Below are positions 20,368-30,055 of a DNA stretch of 64,000 nucleotides, one piece after another. Within the stretch, counting starts at the first letter, position 1. Every line of letters starts with the position of its first letter. This DNA is from Geodermatophilus dictyosporus (GTDB lineage Bacteria; Actinomycetota; Actinomycetes; Mycobacteriales; Geodermatophilaceae), in contig NZ_FOWQ01000005.1 in NCBI RefSeq assembly GCF_900115505.1, positions 62,001 to 126,000 on the forward strand, given 5' to 3'. The notes beneath the pieces were generated by a model. The model did no database searches. It saw nothing but the letters and a program-made list of their open reading frames with translations, and was not told the DNA's origin. The position numbers and the translations under genes were made by a program.

Positions 20368-21488
20368 CGGCGCACCGGCCGGATCAGCCCGACGCAGGAG
20401 TACGGCAGGTCGGGGACGCCGACCAGCGGCACCCCGCGGGCGCGGGCCAGCGCGGCGACGTGCCGCAGGTCCTCGGCCCGGTCGGGGCGGACCAGCACCT
20501 GCCAGGGCACGCGGCGCAGCAGCACCCGGGTGGTCTCCCCCACCCCCGGCTTGACCAGGTTGACGTCGGCGATGCCGTGCGCCGCGGCGATCCGCTCCAC
20601 CGCCGCCCAGCCGGCCCAGGTGGGCGTGCGCGCGCCGGGCGGGGCATCGCCGGCGGGCAGGGCGGCGGGGAAGGCGGCGGCCACGGTGTCCACGAACCGC
20701 GCCGACACGTCGGACCCGGCGAGCTCGGCGTAGTACTTCGCGCCGTGGAACATGCCGGGGCCGATGAGGTCGTCGCGCAGCACCGTGCGCGACACCAGCC
20801 CCGACACCGTGCTGTTGAGGCAGGCGCTGGGGATCAGGAAGTCGTCGCGGGTGCCGTGCAGCTCCGTGCAGCCGCCGGGGTCGGCGAGGACGGCCAGCCG
20901 GTCGTCGAGGGCGGCGTCCGCCGGGTGCGCGTCGACCCAGCCGGCGACGGCATCGGTGAGCTGGCGCTGGATGGCGCCCTTGCCGGTCCAGCCGTCGACG
21001 AAGCGCACGGCGGCGGCCGGGTGGCGGGCCAGCACGTGCGCCAGCGCCACCTCGTCGATGCCGCGGCCGCGGATGATCGAGATCGTGTAGTGCGGCACGT
21101 CGACCCCGCGGGAGGCGCGGTACCAGCGGCGCAGCAGCACCCCGATCGGCGTGCCCGCGCGGGCCAGCGACACCAGCACCGGGGTCTCCCCGTGCGCGGC
21201 CGCGGCGTCCCACACCCGCTCGCCGACCCGGGCGACGGCGTCGGCCAGCCGGCCCGCCGAGGCCTCGAGCGCCGCGTCGAAGAGCGCCAGGTAGGCCGCG
21301 TCGGGCTGGTACTCGACCGGCAGCATCTCCGAGTAGTGGGTGCCCGACTGGATGGCCTCCTCGCGGTCCTCGGTGCCGCGCTCGAGGGCGACCGCGGACA
21401 GGTCGGTGAGCAACCAGGTCACCTCCTCGGGCGCATAGGAGCCGAACCGGCCGGGGACGGCGGGCGCGAGGGCCTGCAGCGCCGTCAC
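20364..21488 (-). CDS. StiP-family protein (PRTase-like with PELOTA-type C-terminus)
   Basis: 374 residues matching the family annotated as cysteine protease StiP, earlier called PRTase_1. The N-terminal part reads FGSYAPEEVTWLLTDL and HYSEMLPVEY, then LVSLARAGTPIGVLLRRW and RFVDGWTGKGAI, which look like a phosphoribosyltransferase core (VDGWTGKG at the PRPP-loop position). The C-terminal 80 residues (VNLVKPGVGETTRVLLRR ... VPLVGVPDLPYSCVGLI) fit the PELOTA-like RNA-binding domain described for these proteins. The family name implies protease activity while the fold suggests nucleotide chemistry; the sequence cannot settle this. GTGA overlaps on both sides couple it to its neighbours. Confidence 0.82.
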   Translation of the reverse strand: MTALQALAPAVPGRFGSYAPEEVTWLLTDLSAVALERGTEDREEAIQSGTHYSEMLPVEYQPDAAYLALFDAALEASAGRLADAVARVGERVWDAAAAHGETPVLVSLARAGTPIGVLLRRWYRASRGVDVPHYTISIIRGRGIDEVALAHVLARHPAAAVRFVDGWTGKGAIQRQLTDAVAGWVDAHPADAALDDRLAVLADPGGCTELHGTRDDFLIPSACLNSTVSGLVSRTVLRDDLIGPGMFHGAKYYAELAGSDVSARFVDTVAAAFPAALPAGDAPPGARTPTWAGWAAVERIAAAHGIADVNLVKPGVGETTRVLLRRVPWQVLVRPDRAEDLRHVAALARARGVPLVGVPDLPYSCVGLIRPVRR

Positions 21489-22762
21489 GGGGCGGGCTCC
21501 GCGACCGGCACGGTCACCAGGTGCACCGCGCGGGCGGCGAAGGGGCGCAGCGCCTCGGCCAGCGACGTGCAGTCGGCGGCCGGCGCGTCGGCGACGACCA
21601 CCACGTCGTCGGCGCGCAGGTCGGACCACGGGCCGGCGGCGGGGACGGCGGCCGGGTCGGCGAGGTTGTGCACCCGGGAGAGCCGCGACGGGTCGTCGGG
21701 CGCGGGGAAGGCGAGGCTGCGGCGCAGGGCGTAGCCGGGGTCGTCGGCGGCGTGCACGGGGCTCCGGGTGGTCGACTGGGTGGTGACGGGGACGCCGGGC
21801 AGCCGGCCGGCCAGCCGGGCGGCGGCCACGGTGGGCGCGTACAGCAGTTCCTCGGTGCCGAGCACCAGGACGCCGCGGCTGCCGGCCAGCGCGGGCGCGA
21901 GCGCCGCGGCGACGGCGTCGGCCGCCGCGTGCAGCCGCCCGGTGCCGGCCGGGGTCAGGCCGTGCCGGGCGGTGGTGGGCACGCCGGCCGGCCACAGGCC
22001 CTCGTGGCCGACGACGGTGCCCGGCGCGCCGGCGGGTGCGGGCGCCGGGCCGGGCAGCGCGGCGCGGGCGGCGGCGGCCCGCTCCAGGACGTCGGCGGGC
22101 AGCACCAGCTCGGCGGTCAGCACGGCGGCGACGTCGACCCGCACGCCCAGCGCCGCGGCCCGCCCGGCGAACGCGGCCCGGGCGGCCTCGGTGCGGGCGT
22201 CGAGCAGCGTGGCGACGACGTAGCGCTCGCGCGGCCAGCGGGCCTGCAGCTCGGCGACGGTGTTCAGCGCGGTGCGGCCGCTGGTCAGCTCGTCGTCGAC
22301 CAGGACCAGCGCGCCGGGGGCGCCGAGCCCGACCGGTCCGGCCGGCTGCAGCGCGTGGGCGACGGCGTGCGAGTGCTCCTCCTCGAACGCGGCGGCCACC
22401 GGCACGCCGGGGTGCACCCGCCGGGTGGTGTGCAGGTAGGCCGCGCCGAGGCGCGCCGCGGCCGCGTGGCCGAGGCCGGTGGCCGTCTCGCAGTAGCCGA
22501 CGACCAGGCCGGGGACGTCGTCGCCGAGGACGGCGGCCACGGCGTCGCCGACCGCGTGCCCGGTGGCGAGCACCTCGGCAGGGGCCACCGGCACGTGCTT
22601 GCCGAGCACGCGGGAGACCACCAGGTGGGCGCGGCGCGGGTTGTCGCGCAGCGCCAGGCCGCACAGCGCGGCGAAGCGGGTGGGGTCGCTGGCCACGCCG
22701 ACCCCGAGCAGCGAGGAGACCGTGCCGCCCAGACCGGGGGCACCTGCGAGCACGGCCGTCAC
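21485..22762 (-). CDS. phosphoribosyltransferase with TRSP domain
   Basis: 425 residues. The PRPP-binding loop LVLVDDELTSGRT (residues 152-164) places the N-terminal half in the PRTase_2 family. The C-terminal half holds the TRSP domain, including the eponymous motif STTRSPVH (TRSP at residues 332-335) and VLVLGTEELLYAP. Such fusions occur almost only in Ter-type gene clusters and are proposed to attach ribose-phosphate to a base-like substrate. Start and stop each overlap the adjacent genes by GTGA. This enzyme is probably the central one of the predicted nucleoside-like metabolite pathway. Confidence 0.87.
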   Translation of the reverse strand: MTAVLAGAPGLGGTVSSLLGVGVASDPTRFAALCGLALRDNPRRAHLVVSRVLGKHVPVAPAEVLATGHAVGDAVAAVLGDDVPGLVVGYCETATGLGHAAAARLGAAYLHTTRRVHPGVPVAAAFEEEHSHAVAHALQPAGPVGLGAPGALVLVDDELTSGRTALNTVAELQARWPRERYVVATLLDARTEAARAAFAGRAAALGVRVDVAAVLTAELVLPADVLERAAAARAALPGPAPAPAGAPGTVVGHEGLWPAGVPTTARHGLTPAGTGRLHAAADAVAAALAPALAGSRGVLVLGTEELLYAPTVAAARLAGRLPGVPVTTQSTTRSPVHAADDPGYALRRSLAFPAPDDPSRLSRVHNLADPAAVPAAGPWSDLRADDVVVVADAPAADCTSLAEALRPFAARAVHLVTVPVAEPAP

Positions 22763-23955
22763 GGGCGCCGGGCCTCCCCCGCCGCGAACACCTCGGCCAG
22801 GCGGCGCTGCCCGGCCGAGAGCAGCTCGACCAGCGCGGCCTCGTCGGCGACCACGCCGTAGACCGCGGCGCGGCGGCTGACCAGCTCCGCCCACAGCGCG
22901 TGCGGCCCGACCTCGTTCATCCGCCCGTGGCCGGACACCGCGATGCCGCCGCGGCCGCGGGCCATGAGCACCTCGAGGGCGTCGTCGTACTCGTCCCGGG
23001 AGACGGTGAGCAGCGCGTTGACCACCGACACGTGCGACGGGTGGATCACCGTCTTGCCCAGCACGCCGTTGGCCTTGTCCAGCGCCACCTCGCGCATCAG
23101 CCCGTCGAGGTCGCCGTCGATCATCCGCTGCCGCAGCGGGCCCTCGTGCTGGTCGCTGAACGGCGTGGAGCGCAGCTGCGGCTTGAACAGCCTGGGGCCG
23201 GGGATGTGCTCCCACACCGCACCGGTGACCACGTGCTCGCCGCCCCGGGTGAACCGGTTGACCACGTCGGCCAGGCAGTCACGGACGACGGCGACGTCCC
23301 AGATGGTGGTGTCGCGGTCGCGGCGCAGGCCGAACAGCCCCGACAGGTCGGTGCCGCCGACGCGCAGGCACAGCACGTGCTCGCGGTGGGTCCCCACGAC
23401 GTCGGCCAGCGCGGCCAGGGCTCCGGCGCGGGTCTCCCGCCAGGCGAGGTCGGCGGTCTCGAGGATCGGCATGCCGTAGAGCGGGTGGCCGGTCGCGGCG
23501 CTGACCTCGGCCACCGCCGCCAGCATCGGACCCAGCGTGGCCCCGGTGGCCTTGGGCAGGCTGAAGCCGGTGAGCCGGGCCAGGGCGGGGCCGGCGGCGA
23601 GCGCGATCGAGCGGATCTGCTCGGGGGTGCGCACCCGGACGAACAGCAGCGGCGGGTCCCCGCCGTCGCCGGCCCGCTGGTGCAGCCGCTGCAGCGCGGC
23701 CACCACGTTGGCCTCCGCGGCGCGGACCTCGGTGTGCGGGATGGCGTCCTCCAGGCACCAGACCACGCTGGTGGCACCGATCAAGGCGGCCCGCTCGGCG
23801 TCGGCGTCGAGCGCCGGCCGGGTGCCGGGACTGTAGAGCGTGGCGCCGAGTGCCAGAGCGAGCATGCCGCGCTGGGTCGCCGGGCCGACGTCCCCCGGGG
23901 GGACGGCGAACAGCCGCTCGCGGTCGTCGTCGGTCAGGTACGCGAAGTGGCGCAC
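22759..23955 (-). CDS. HpcH/HpaI aldolase / citrate lyase family protein
   Basis: 398-residue C-C bond lyase of the CitE-like TIM-barrel type found in Ter clusters. Supporting segments: ALGATLYSPGTRP, SVVWCLEDAIPH with the metal-binding acidic residues, FVRVRTPEQI with the substrate Arg, and ILETADLAWRETR with the second metal-binding Glu. VIHPSHVSVVNALL is the typical C-terminal motif. It starts at GTG 23955 with AAGGGA upstream, since no in-frame ATG fits, and its stop is coupled to the PRTase start. It opens the four-gene enzyme run. Substrate unknown. Confidence 0.85.
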   Translation of the reverse strand: MRHFAYLTDDDRERLFAVPPGDVGPATQRGMLALALGATLYSPGTRPALDADAERAALIGATSVVWCLEDAIPHTEVRAAEANVVAALQRLHQRAGDGGDPPLLFVRVRTPEQIRSIALAAGPALARLTGFSLPKATGATLGPMLAAVAEVSAATGHPLYGMPILETADLAWRETRAGALAALADVVGTHREHVLCLRVGGTDLSGLFGLRRDRDTTIWDVAVVRDCLADVVNRFTRGGEHVVTGAVWEHIPGPRLFKPQLRSTPFSDQHEGPLRQRMIDGDLDGLMREVALDKANGVLGKTVIHPSHVSVVNALLTVSRDEYDDALEVLMARGRGGIAVSGHGRMNEVGPHALWAELVSRRAAVYGVVADEAALVELLSAGQRRLAEVFAAGEARRP

Positions 23956-24014
23956 GGTCGTTCCCTTCCACCCTCTGCTGGATGTGGGTCCTGCGGTGCC
24001 GGCGAGCCGGCGGC

Positions 24015-25385
24015 TCACCGGAGGAGCAGTCCCCGGTCGCGCGCCCGGCGCAGCCAGTCGGGGTACTCGGTCATCAGCCGGTCGAACAGCGCGTCGTCGC
24101 TGATCGGCCGGCGCCCCATGAGGTCGTCCTGGGCGACGGCGAAGAAGTCGGCGTTGTCGGTGTAGCGGCCCTCGAGGTCGTCGAGGCGCTGCAGGAAGGA
24201 GAACTGCCGCTCCGGGCCGATGCCCATGAACTGCCAGAACACCGGCTCGAAGGACGCCGACCGGATCTGCCGGGTGGCCACCGACTTGTCGCTGGGCGCG
24301 CCGTCGGTGAGGAACATGACGTAGACCGGCACCTGCGCCGGCTGCGGCTCGACGCGCTCCCGGCTGTCGCCGAAGTAGGCCGCGCGGACGGCGGCCATCG
24401 CCGCGCCGTAGCGGGTGTCGTACTCCAGCCGGTACTGCTGCGTGAGGTCGGCGATGTACTGCTGGTGGCCCTCCAGGCGCAGCCCGGGCTCGGGCCGGTG
24501 CACGTGCTTGCCGAAGAGGAAGACGTCGACGACACCGTCGTCGTCGAAGCGCAGCCCCAGCGCGAGCACCCGCTCGGCGAGCCGCTGCACCGCGCCGGCG
24601 CGGTAGAGGGCGGCCATCGAGCCGGAGATGTCGAGGACCAGCGCGACCCGCGCGGTGTGCTCGCCCAGGCCCCGCTTCTCCAGGCTGACGCCGGCGGTCT
24701 TCACCAGGCTGAGCATCTGCGGCGCGGTCGTCGCGAGCTTCTTCTCGAGGTCGACCAGCCGGCGCTTCTCCGTGCTGACCGGCGGTGTGCTCACCGGCGG
24801 CGCGGCCGGGGGCGGGGCGGCGGCCTGCGGCGCGGCGGGCGCCGGCTCGTCGTCGACGCTGACGCCGACGTCGGTGGCCATGCCGGCCAGGCCGTTCGTG
24901 AACCCCTGCCCGACGGCGCGGACCTTCCACTCCGGCCCACGGCGGTAGACCTCGGCGAAGACCAGGGCGGTCTCGGGGCCGGCGGCGAGCTCGCAGCGGA
25001 CGGCGGCCGGGCCGCCCTCGGGGCCCACCTCGACGGCCAGGCCGGAGAGCCCGCCGAAGGTGCCCGCGCCGTCGAGGGAGGCGCCGATGACGACCTTCTC
25101 GACGTCGGGCGGCAGCGCGGCGGGGTCGATGCGCACCTGGTCAACGGTGGCGCCACCGCGGGCGGACCTGCCCAGGTGGCGGACCGCGCCGCCGGCCGCG
25201 GAGGGCTGGTTGTAGAAGACGAAGTCGTCGTCGCTGCGGACCTTCCCGGCACCGGTGGTGAGGAACGCCGACAGGTCGGCGTCGACCCCGGGCGCCGGGG
25301 TCCAGGTGAGGGTGACGACGACGGGACCGGTCAGGCCGGCCTGCGCCAGGCCGACGTTGCCGCCCCGGGTGAGGACGTGGACCAC
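24015..25385 (-). CDS. terF: TerF-like protein: TerD domain plus vWA domain
   Basis: 456 residues. Residues 1-178 form a TerD-type domain ([32 protein letters not shown]). A Pro/Ala linker of about 30 residues follows, then a vWA domain from about residue 245 to the end. The metal-ion-dependent adhesion motif DISGS is at 252-256, followed by TDGAPSDKS. This arrangement is that of TerF of tellurite-resistance loci; such proteins are thought to scaffold Ter complexes through divalent metal. GTG 25385 is the best available start, though the upstream site is weak. It lies between terD and the enzyme run on the same strand. Confidence 0.87.
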   Translation of the reverse strand: MVHVLTRGGNVGLAQAGLTGPVVVTLTWTPAPGVDADLSAFLTTGAGKVRSDDDFVFYNQPSAAGGAVRHLGRSARGGATVDQVRIDPAALPPDVEKVVIGASLDGAGTFGGLSGLAVEVGPEGGPAAVRCELAAGPETALVFAEVYRRGPEWKVRAVGQGFTNGLAGMATDVGVSVDDEPAPAAPQAAAPPPAAPPVSTPPVSTEKRRLVDLEKKLATTAPQMLSLVKTAGVSLEKRGLGEHTARVALVLDISGSMAALYRAGAVQRLAERVLALGLRFDDDGVVDVFLFGKHVHRPEPGLRLEGHQQYIADLTQQYRLEYDTRYGAAMAAVRAAYFGDSRERVEPQPAQVPVYVMFLTDGAPSDKSVATRQIRSASFEPVFWQFMGIGPERQFSFLQRLDDLEGRYTDNADFFAVAQDDLMGRRPISDDALFDRLMTEYPDWLRRARDRGLLLR

Positions 25386-25486
25386 GCCGCGGCCGCTCAG
25401 CCGCGGGAGCGGGGGGTGGACGGGCGGGCGGGCTCGGCCATGGGGACCTCCGGGTCTCGGGGGCTGGTGCGGCGCAGGGCGGCGGA

Positions 25487-25517
25487 CCCGGCCGGGCGGC
25501 GACGCCGCCCGGCCGGG
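25487..25517 (-). terminator. hairpin between terD and terF
   Basis: Complementary 14-base arms (CCCGGCCGGGCGGC and its complement) flank GAC. It could terminate or attenuate the terD transcript before terF. The rest of the 170-bp gap shows nothing else clear. Confidence 0.5.
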
Positions 25518-25556
25518 GTGCCGGGCCCGGACGCGGGGGTCCGGGACCGGCGGAGG

Positions 25557-26138
25557 TCAGCCGACGTTGACGCCGAAGTCCTGGGCGATGCCGCGCAGGC
25601 CGGAGGCGTAGCCCTGGCCCACCGCGCGGAACTTCCACTCGGCGCCGTTGCGGTAGAGCTCGCCGAAGACCATGGCGGTCTCGACCGAGGCGTCCTCGGT
25701 CAGGTCGTAGCGGGCGATCTCCGAGCCGTTGGCCTGGTTGACCACGCGGATGAACGCGTTGCGGACGGCGCCGAAGTTCTGCTTGCGGCTGTCGGCGTCG
25801 TAGATGGACACCGGGAAGACGATCTTCTGGCAGGTCGGCGGGACCGAGGCGAGGTCCACCTGGATGACCTCGTCGTCGCCCTCGCCCTGGCCGGTGAGGT
25901 TGTCACCGACGTGCACCACCGAGCCGTCGGGGCTGCGCAGGTTGTTGAAGAAGACGAAGCCCGAGTCGTCCGGGGTGACCTTGCCCTCGGGGCCGATCAT
26001 GATCGCCGACGCGTCGAGGTCGAAGTCACCGCCGGAGAACGTGTTGACGTCCCAGCCGAGGCCGACGTTCACCGCGGTCAGACCCGGGGCCTCCTTGGTC
26101 AGCGAGACGTTCCCGCCCTTGGAGAGGCTGACACCCAT
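25557..26138 (-). CDS. terD: TerD, calcium-binding stress protein
   Basis: 193-residue canonical TerD. It begins [15 protein letters not shown] and has the acidic calcium-binding loops GGDFDLDAS and [12 protein letters not shown], plus [19 protein letters not shown]. The C-terminal [24 protein letters not shown] is nearly invariant in the family. TerD proteins are cytoplasmic and are linked with resistance to tellurite, oxidative stress and phage in different bacteria. ATG 26138 has GGGAG upstream. The terC gene precedes it, separated by a strong terminator hairpin, so terD probably has its own promoter. Confidence 0.94.
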   Translation of the reverse strand: MGVSLSKGGNVSLTKEAPGLTAVNVGLGWDVNTFSGGDFDLDASAIMIGPEGKVTPDDSGFVFFNNLRSPDGSVVHVGDNLTGQGEGDDEVIQVDLASVPPTCQKIVFPVSIYDADSRKQNFGAVRNAFIRVVNQANGSEIARYDLTEDASVETAMVFGELYRNGAEWKFRAVGQGYASGLRGIAQDFGVNVG

Positions 26139-26266
26139 CTGTTTGGACTCCCATGTCGCGTGCGGAAGCGGGTCGGCGGTCGCCGCCCCGCCCGGGCGCC
26201 GGCCGGGCCGGCGCTGCCGGACGACGGCACGGGCGCGTGCGCCCGGGCTCGCCCCCCGGCACCGCA

Positions 26267-26295
26267 CCGCGGGGCGCCGGTCGGGCGCCCCGCGG
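26267..26295 (-). terminator. terminator hairpin after terC
   Basis: Perfect 12-bp arms (CCGCGGGGCGCC and GGCGCCCCGCGG) with a five-base loop, about 75 bp beyond the terC stop codon. Confidence 0.65.
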
Positions 26296-26369
26296 AGCGG
26301 ACGTGTCTCGGATACTGCCCGACGAGCACGGGCGGCAACAGGTTCCCCGGCGTCGTCGCCGGGCGGTGC

Positions 26370-27512
26370 TCAGACGGTGCCGCGCCCGTCCCCGGGGTCC
26401 CTCGACCCGGCCGGTGCCGGGGTCCCGGAGCGGTCGGTGCCGTCGGTCGGGACGCCGTCCGCGCGCACCTCGCCCGCGACGCCCGGGCCGGTGGTGCCCA
26501 CCGTCGGGGTGCCGGTGCGGCCGGCGCGGGCCGCGGCCTCCCGCTCGTCGCGGCGGCTGCGGGCGAGGCTCGCGACGGTGGTCACGAACAGGGTGAGCAC
26601 GATGACCGCCAGCGACAGCCAGGTCGGCACCTCGGGGATGGCCGTCACGTGCTCGCCGCCGTTGATGAAGGGCAGCTCGTTCTCGTGCAGGGCGTGGATG
26701 AGCAGCTTGATGCCGATGAAGCCGAGGATGACCGCCAGGCCGTAGTGCAGGTAGACCAGCCGGTCGAGCAGGCCGTCGATGAGGAAGAACAGCTGGCGCA
26801 GGCCGAGCAGCGAGAAGGCGTTGGCGGCGAAGACCAGGAAGGTCTCCTCGGTCAGGCCGAAGATGGCCGGGATCGAGTCGACGGCGAAGAGGATGTCGGC
26901 GCTGCCGATGGCGACCAGCGCGATGGCCAGCGGGGTGATGTGCCGCTTGCCGTCGAGCTTCGTCGTCATCCGGTCGGAGTGGTACTCCTCGGTGGTCGGG
27001 ATGACGCGGCGGACGAGCCGGAGGAAGCCGTTCTCCTTGAACTCCTCGTCCTCGTCGCCACTGGCCCGGGCCTGGGCCACGGCGGTGTAGATGAGGAACG
27101 CGCCGAAGAGGTAGAAGACCCAGCTGAAGTTCTCGATCGCCGCGGCGCCGAGGAAGATGAAGACCGTCCGCAGGATCAGCGCGAAGGCGATGCCGAACAG
27201 CAGCACCTTCTGCTGCAGCTCCCGGGGCACCGCGAAGCTGGCCATGATCAGGACGAAGACGAACAGGTTGTCCACCGAGAGGCTCTTCTCGGTGATGTAG
27301 CCGGCGAAGTACTCACCGCCGTACTGGCCGCCGGCGAAGACCCACACGCCGATGCCGAACACGATGGCGATGGCGACGTAGATCGCCGACCAGGTCGCTG
27401 CCTCGCGCAGCGACGGGGCGTGCGGTGTGCGCACGTGGCCGACGAAGTCGAACACGATCATGGCGATGATCGCGCCGACCGTGATCGCCCAGACCCAGAA
27501 GGGGACGTCCAA
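26370..27512 (-). CDS. terC: TerC/Alx-family membrane protein, probable Mn2+ exporter
   Basis: 380 residues with about nine membrane helices. The acidic membrane motifs EKSLSVDNLFVFVLI and SADILFAVDSIPAI are those of TerC/Alx/MeeY proteins, shown in other bacteria to export manganese. The C-terminal 60 residues are a hydrophilic Gly/Thr/Arg-rich tail. The start is TTG at 27512 with GGAGGT eight bases upstream. A yybP-ykoY riboswitch lies in its leader, which independently supports a manganese role. It is monocistronic, judged by the hairpin downstream. Confidence 0.93.
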   Translation of the reverse strand: MDVPFWVWAITVGAIIAMIVFDFVGHVRTPHAPSLREAATWSAIYVAIAIVFGIGVWVFAGGQYGGEYFAGYITEKSLSVDNLFVFVLIMASFAVPRELQQKVLLFGIAFALILRTVFIFLGAAAIENFSWVFYLFGAFLIYTAVAQARASGDEDEEFKENGFLRLVRRVIPTTEEYHSDRMTTKLDGKRHITPLAIALVAIGSADILFAVDSIPAIFGLTEETFLVFAANAFSLLGLRQLFFLIDGLLDRLVYLHYGLAVILGFIGIKLLIHALHENELPFINGGEHVTAIPEVPTWLSLAVIVLTLFVTTVASLARSRRDEREAAARAGRTGTPTVGTTGPGVAGEVRADGVPTDGTDRSGTPAPAGSRDPGDGRGTV

Positions 27513-27549
27513 GACAGGTACCTCCGGTGACTCTGCGACGCGTCCGCGC

Positions 27550-27668
27550 CGCGTGTCGGGCCTGAGGTCTCTCCCGCCGCCTCGGTCGAGGTGGCCGGCG
27601 GTACCGGAGGCCCTCGGGGACCTCGTGCTGACGACACCGCCGCGTGGGGATACTCCCCTCCACGGATG
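27550..27668 (-). promoter_or_regulatory. yybP-ykoY manganese riboswitch upstream of terC
   Basis: Reading the minus strand, GAGGGGAGTA (27662-27653) opens the aptamer, GTGTCGTCAGCACG (27637-27624) follows, and GGGAGAGACCTCAGG (27575-27561) closes it. The GGGGAGU and GAGACCUC segments are the conserved metal-binding loops of the yybP-ykoY class, and their distance fits. It ends about 40 bases before the terC ribosome-binding site, so control is probably of translation or early termination. The remainder of the gap to uvrB (27669-27905) holds nothing I recognise. Confidence 0.85.
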
Positions 27669-27905
27669 ACCCCCCGAGGCGGACCTGCCTCACGGGCCGC
27701 GGTCGGGGGGTTCCCTTCCCCACAGACGCCCTGGCGATGCGCGGTGTTCCGGCGATGAGAGAACTCTCATCACCGACCGCGGCCGACCGGCCGGTCCGAC
27801 GGTGTGCGCCGAGCACGGTTCCCGGGGCCTGAAGGGGGCACGGGCGCACACCGCCGGCGGGGCGCGGGCGGGCGCGGTCCGCCGTCGGGCCCGGCGGGAC
27901 CCGTC

Positions 27906-30026
27906 TCAGGCGTGCGCGGCGTCGAGCTGGCGCAGCTCCTTCTTCAGCTCGGTCAGCTCGTCGCGCAGCCGGGCGGCCACCTCGAACTGCAGCTCGCGGG
28001 CCGCGGCCAGCATCTGGTCGTTCATCTGGCTGATGAGGTCGGCCAGCTCGGCGCGTGGCAGGCCCTGCACGTCGATCGCCCCGGCCTTGCCCTTCTTGCC
28101 GGCCTTGGACGACAGCCCCGGAACCGGCGCCTTCCCGCGGGACTGCTGCCGGCCCGAGCCGCCGACCAGCTCGACGCCCTCGGCGTCCTCCGCCGCGCGG
28201 TAGATGCCGTCGAGGATGTCGACGATCTTCTTGCGCAGCGGCTGCGGGTCGATGCCGCGCTCACGGTTGTAGGCGATCTGCTTCTCGCGGCGCCGGTTGG
28301 TCTCGTCGATCGCCTGGGCCATCGACGGGGTGACCGTGTCGGCGTACATGTGCACCTGGCCCGACACGTTGCGCGCGGCGCGGCCGATCGTCTGGATCAG
28401 CGACTTGCCCGAGCGGAGGAAGCCCTCCTTGTCGGCGTCGAGGATGGCCACCAGCGACACCTCGGGCAGGTCGAGGCCCTCGCGCAGCAGGTTGATGCCG
28501 ACGAGCACGTCGTACTCGCCCTGCCGCAGCTCGCGCAGCAGCTCGACCCGGCGCAGCGTGTCGACCTCGGAGTGCAGGTAGCGCACCTTGATGCCCAGCT
28601 CGAGCAGGTAGTCGGTGAGGTCCTCGGCCATCTTCTTGGTCAGCGTGGTGACCAGGACCCGCTCGTCCTTCTCCACCCGGAGGCGGATCTCGTGCACCAG
28701 GTCGTCGATCTGGCCCTTGGTCGGCTTGACCACGACCTCCGGGTCGACCAGGCCGGTCGGGCGGATGACCTGCTCGACCACCTCGCCGGCGGTGCGGCCG
28801 AGCTCGTAGTCGCCCGGGGTGGCCGACAGGTAGACGGTCTGGCCGATCCGGTCGGTGAACTCCTCCCACCGCAGCGGTCGGTTGTCCATCGCCGAGGGCA
28901 GCCGGAAGCCGTGGTCGACCAGCGTCCGCTTGCGGCTCATGTCGCCCTCGTACATGCCGCCGATCTGCGGCACGGTCACGTGCGACTCGTCGATGACGAG
29001 CAGGAAGTCCTCGGGGAAGTAGTCGAGCAGGCAGGCGCCGGCGGTGCCGGGCGCGCGGCCGTCGATGTGCCGCGAGTAGTTCTCGATGCCGGAGCAGAAG
29101 CCGACCTGCCGCATCATCTCGATGTCGTAGGTGGTGCGCATGCGCAGCCGCTGGGCCTCCAGCAGCTTGCCCTGCCGCTCCAGCTCGGCCAGCCGCCCCT
29201 CCAGCTCGGCCTCGATGGTGGCGATCGCCCGCTCCATCCGCTCGGGACCGGCCACGTAGTGCGTCGCGGGGAAGACGAACAGCTCCTGCACCTCGCGGAC
29301 GACCTCGCCGGTGAGCGGGTGCAGGTAGTAGAGCCGCTCCACCTCGTCGCCGAACATCTCGATCCGGACGGCGAGCTCCTCGTAGACCGGGAAGACCTCG
29401 ATCGTGTCGCCGCGCACGCGGAACGTGCCGCGGGTGAAGGACAGGTCGTTGCGGGTGTACTGCTCGGTGACCAGCGTGCGCAGCAGCTCGTCGCGGTCGC
29501 GCTCCTCCCCCACCGAGATCTTCAGCGCCCGGTCGACGTACTCCTGCGGCGTGCCCAGCCCGTAGATGCAGGAGACGGTGGCGACCACGACGACGTCGCG
29601 CCGGGTGAGCAGCGCCTGGGTGGCCGAGTGCCGCAGCCGCTCGACCTCGTCGTTGACCGAGCTGTCCTTCTCGATGTACGTGTCGGTCTGCGGGACGTAG
29701 GCCTCGGGCTGGTAGTAGTCGTAGTACGAGACGAAGTACTCGACGGCGTTGTCGGGCAACAGCTCGCGGAACTCGTTGGCCAGCTGCGCGGCCAGGGTCT
29801 TGTTCGGCGCCATGACCAGCGTCGGTCGCTGCACCTGCTCGATGAGCCAGGCGGTGGTGGCCGACTTGCCGGTGCCGGTGGCGCCCAGCAGCACGGTGTC
29901 CCGCTCCCCCGCGGTCACCTTCTCCGCCAGTGCCCGGATGGCGGCCGGCTGGTCGCCCGCGGGCTGGAACTCGCTGACGACGCGGAAGCGCCCCTGGGTG
30001 GGCCGGATGTCGGTGGTCGCGCGCAC
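27906..30026 (-). CDS. uvrB: UvrB, excinuclease ABC subunit B
   Basis: 706-residue helicase-like core of nucleotide excision repair. Walker A GATGTGKS is at residues 48-55, and the beta-hairpin region [20 protein letters not shown] follows. DEAD-like LLVIDESHV, helicase motifs [17 protein letters not shown] and QTIGRAARN, and the C-terminal UVR motif that contacts UvrC are all present. No ribosome-binding site precedes GTG 30026; instead a TACCGT -10 hexamer ends six bases before it, so translation is probably leaderless. uvrB is single here, away from uvrA and uvrC. Confidence 0.98.
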   Translation of the reverse strand: MRATTDIRPTQGRFRVVSEFQPAGDQPAAIRALAEKVTAGERDTVLLGATGTGKSATTAWLIEQVQRPTLVMAPNKTLAAQLANEFRELLPDNAVEYFVSYYDYYQPEAYVPQTDTYIEKDSSVNDEVERLRHSATQALLTRRDVVVVATVSCIYGLGTPQEYVDRALKISVGEERDRDELLRTLVTEQYTRNDLSFTRGTFRVRGDTIEVFPVYEELAVRIEMFGDEVERLYYLHPLTGEVVREVQELFVFPATHYVAGPERMERAIATIEAELEGRLAELERQGKLLEAQRLRMRTTYDIEMMRQVGFCSGIENYSRHIDGRAPGTAGACLLDYFPEDFLLVIDESHVTVPQIGGMYEGDMSRKRTLVDHGFRLPSAMDNRPLRWEEFTDRIGQTVYLSATPGDYELGRTAGEVVEQVIRPTGLVDPEVVVKPTKGQIDDLVHEIRLRVEKDERVLVTTLTKKMAEDLTDYLLELGIKVRYLHSEVDTLRRVELLRELRQGEYDVLVGINLLREGLDLPEVSLVAILDADKEGFLRSGKSLIQTIGRAARNVSGQVHMYADTVTPSMAQAIDETNRRREKQIAYNRERGIDPQPLRKKIVDILDGIYRAAEDAEGVELVGGSGRQQSRGKAPVPGLSSKAGKKGKAGAIDVQGLPRAELADLISQMNDQMLAAARELQFEVAARLRDELTELKKELRQLDAAHA

Positions 30027-30032
30027 GGGACG

Positions 30033-30055
30033 ACGGTACGACCGGACGGTGACAG
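30033..30055 (-). promoter_or_regulatory. uvrB promoter resembling the RecA-NDp (PafBC) type
   Basis: Minus-strand CTGTCACCG (30055-30047), eight bases, then TACCGT (30038-30033). The LexA-independent mycobacterial damage promoter has TTGTCRGTG, eight bases, TANNNT. Spacing and -10 match; the upstream box matches in TGTCA and the last G. The transcription start would fall on or beside GTG 30026. Confidence 0.4.
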
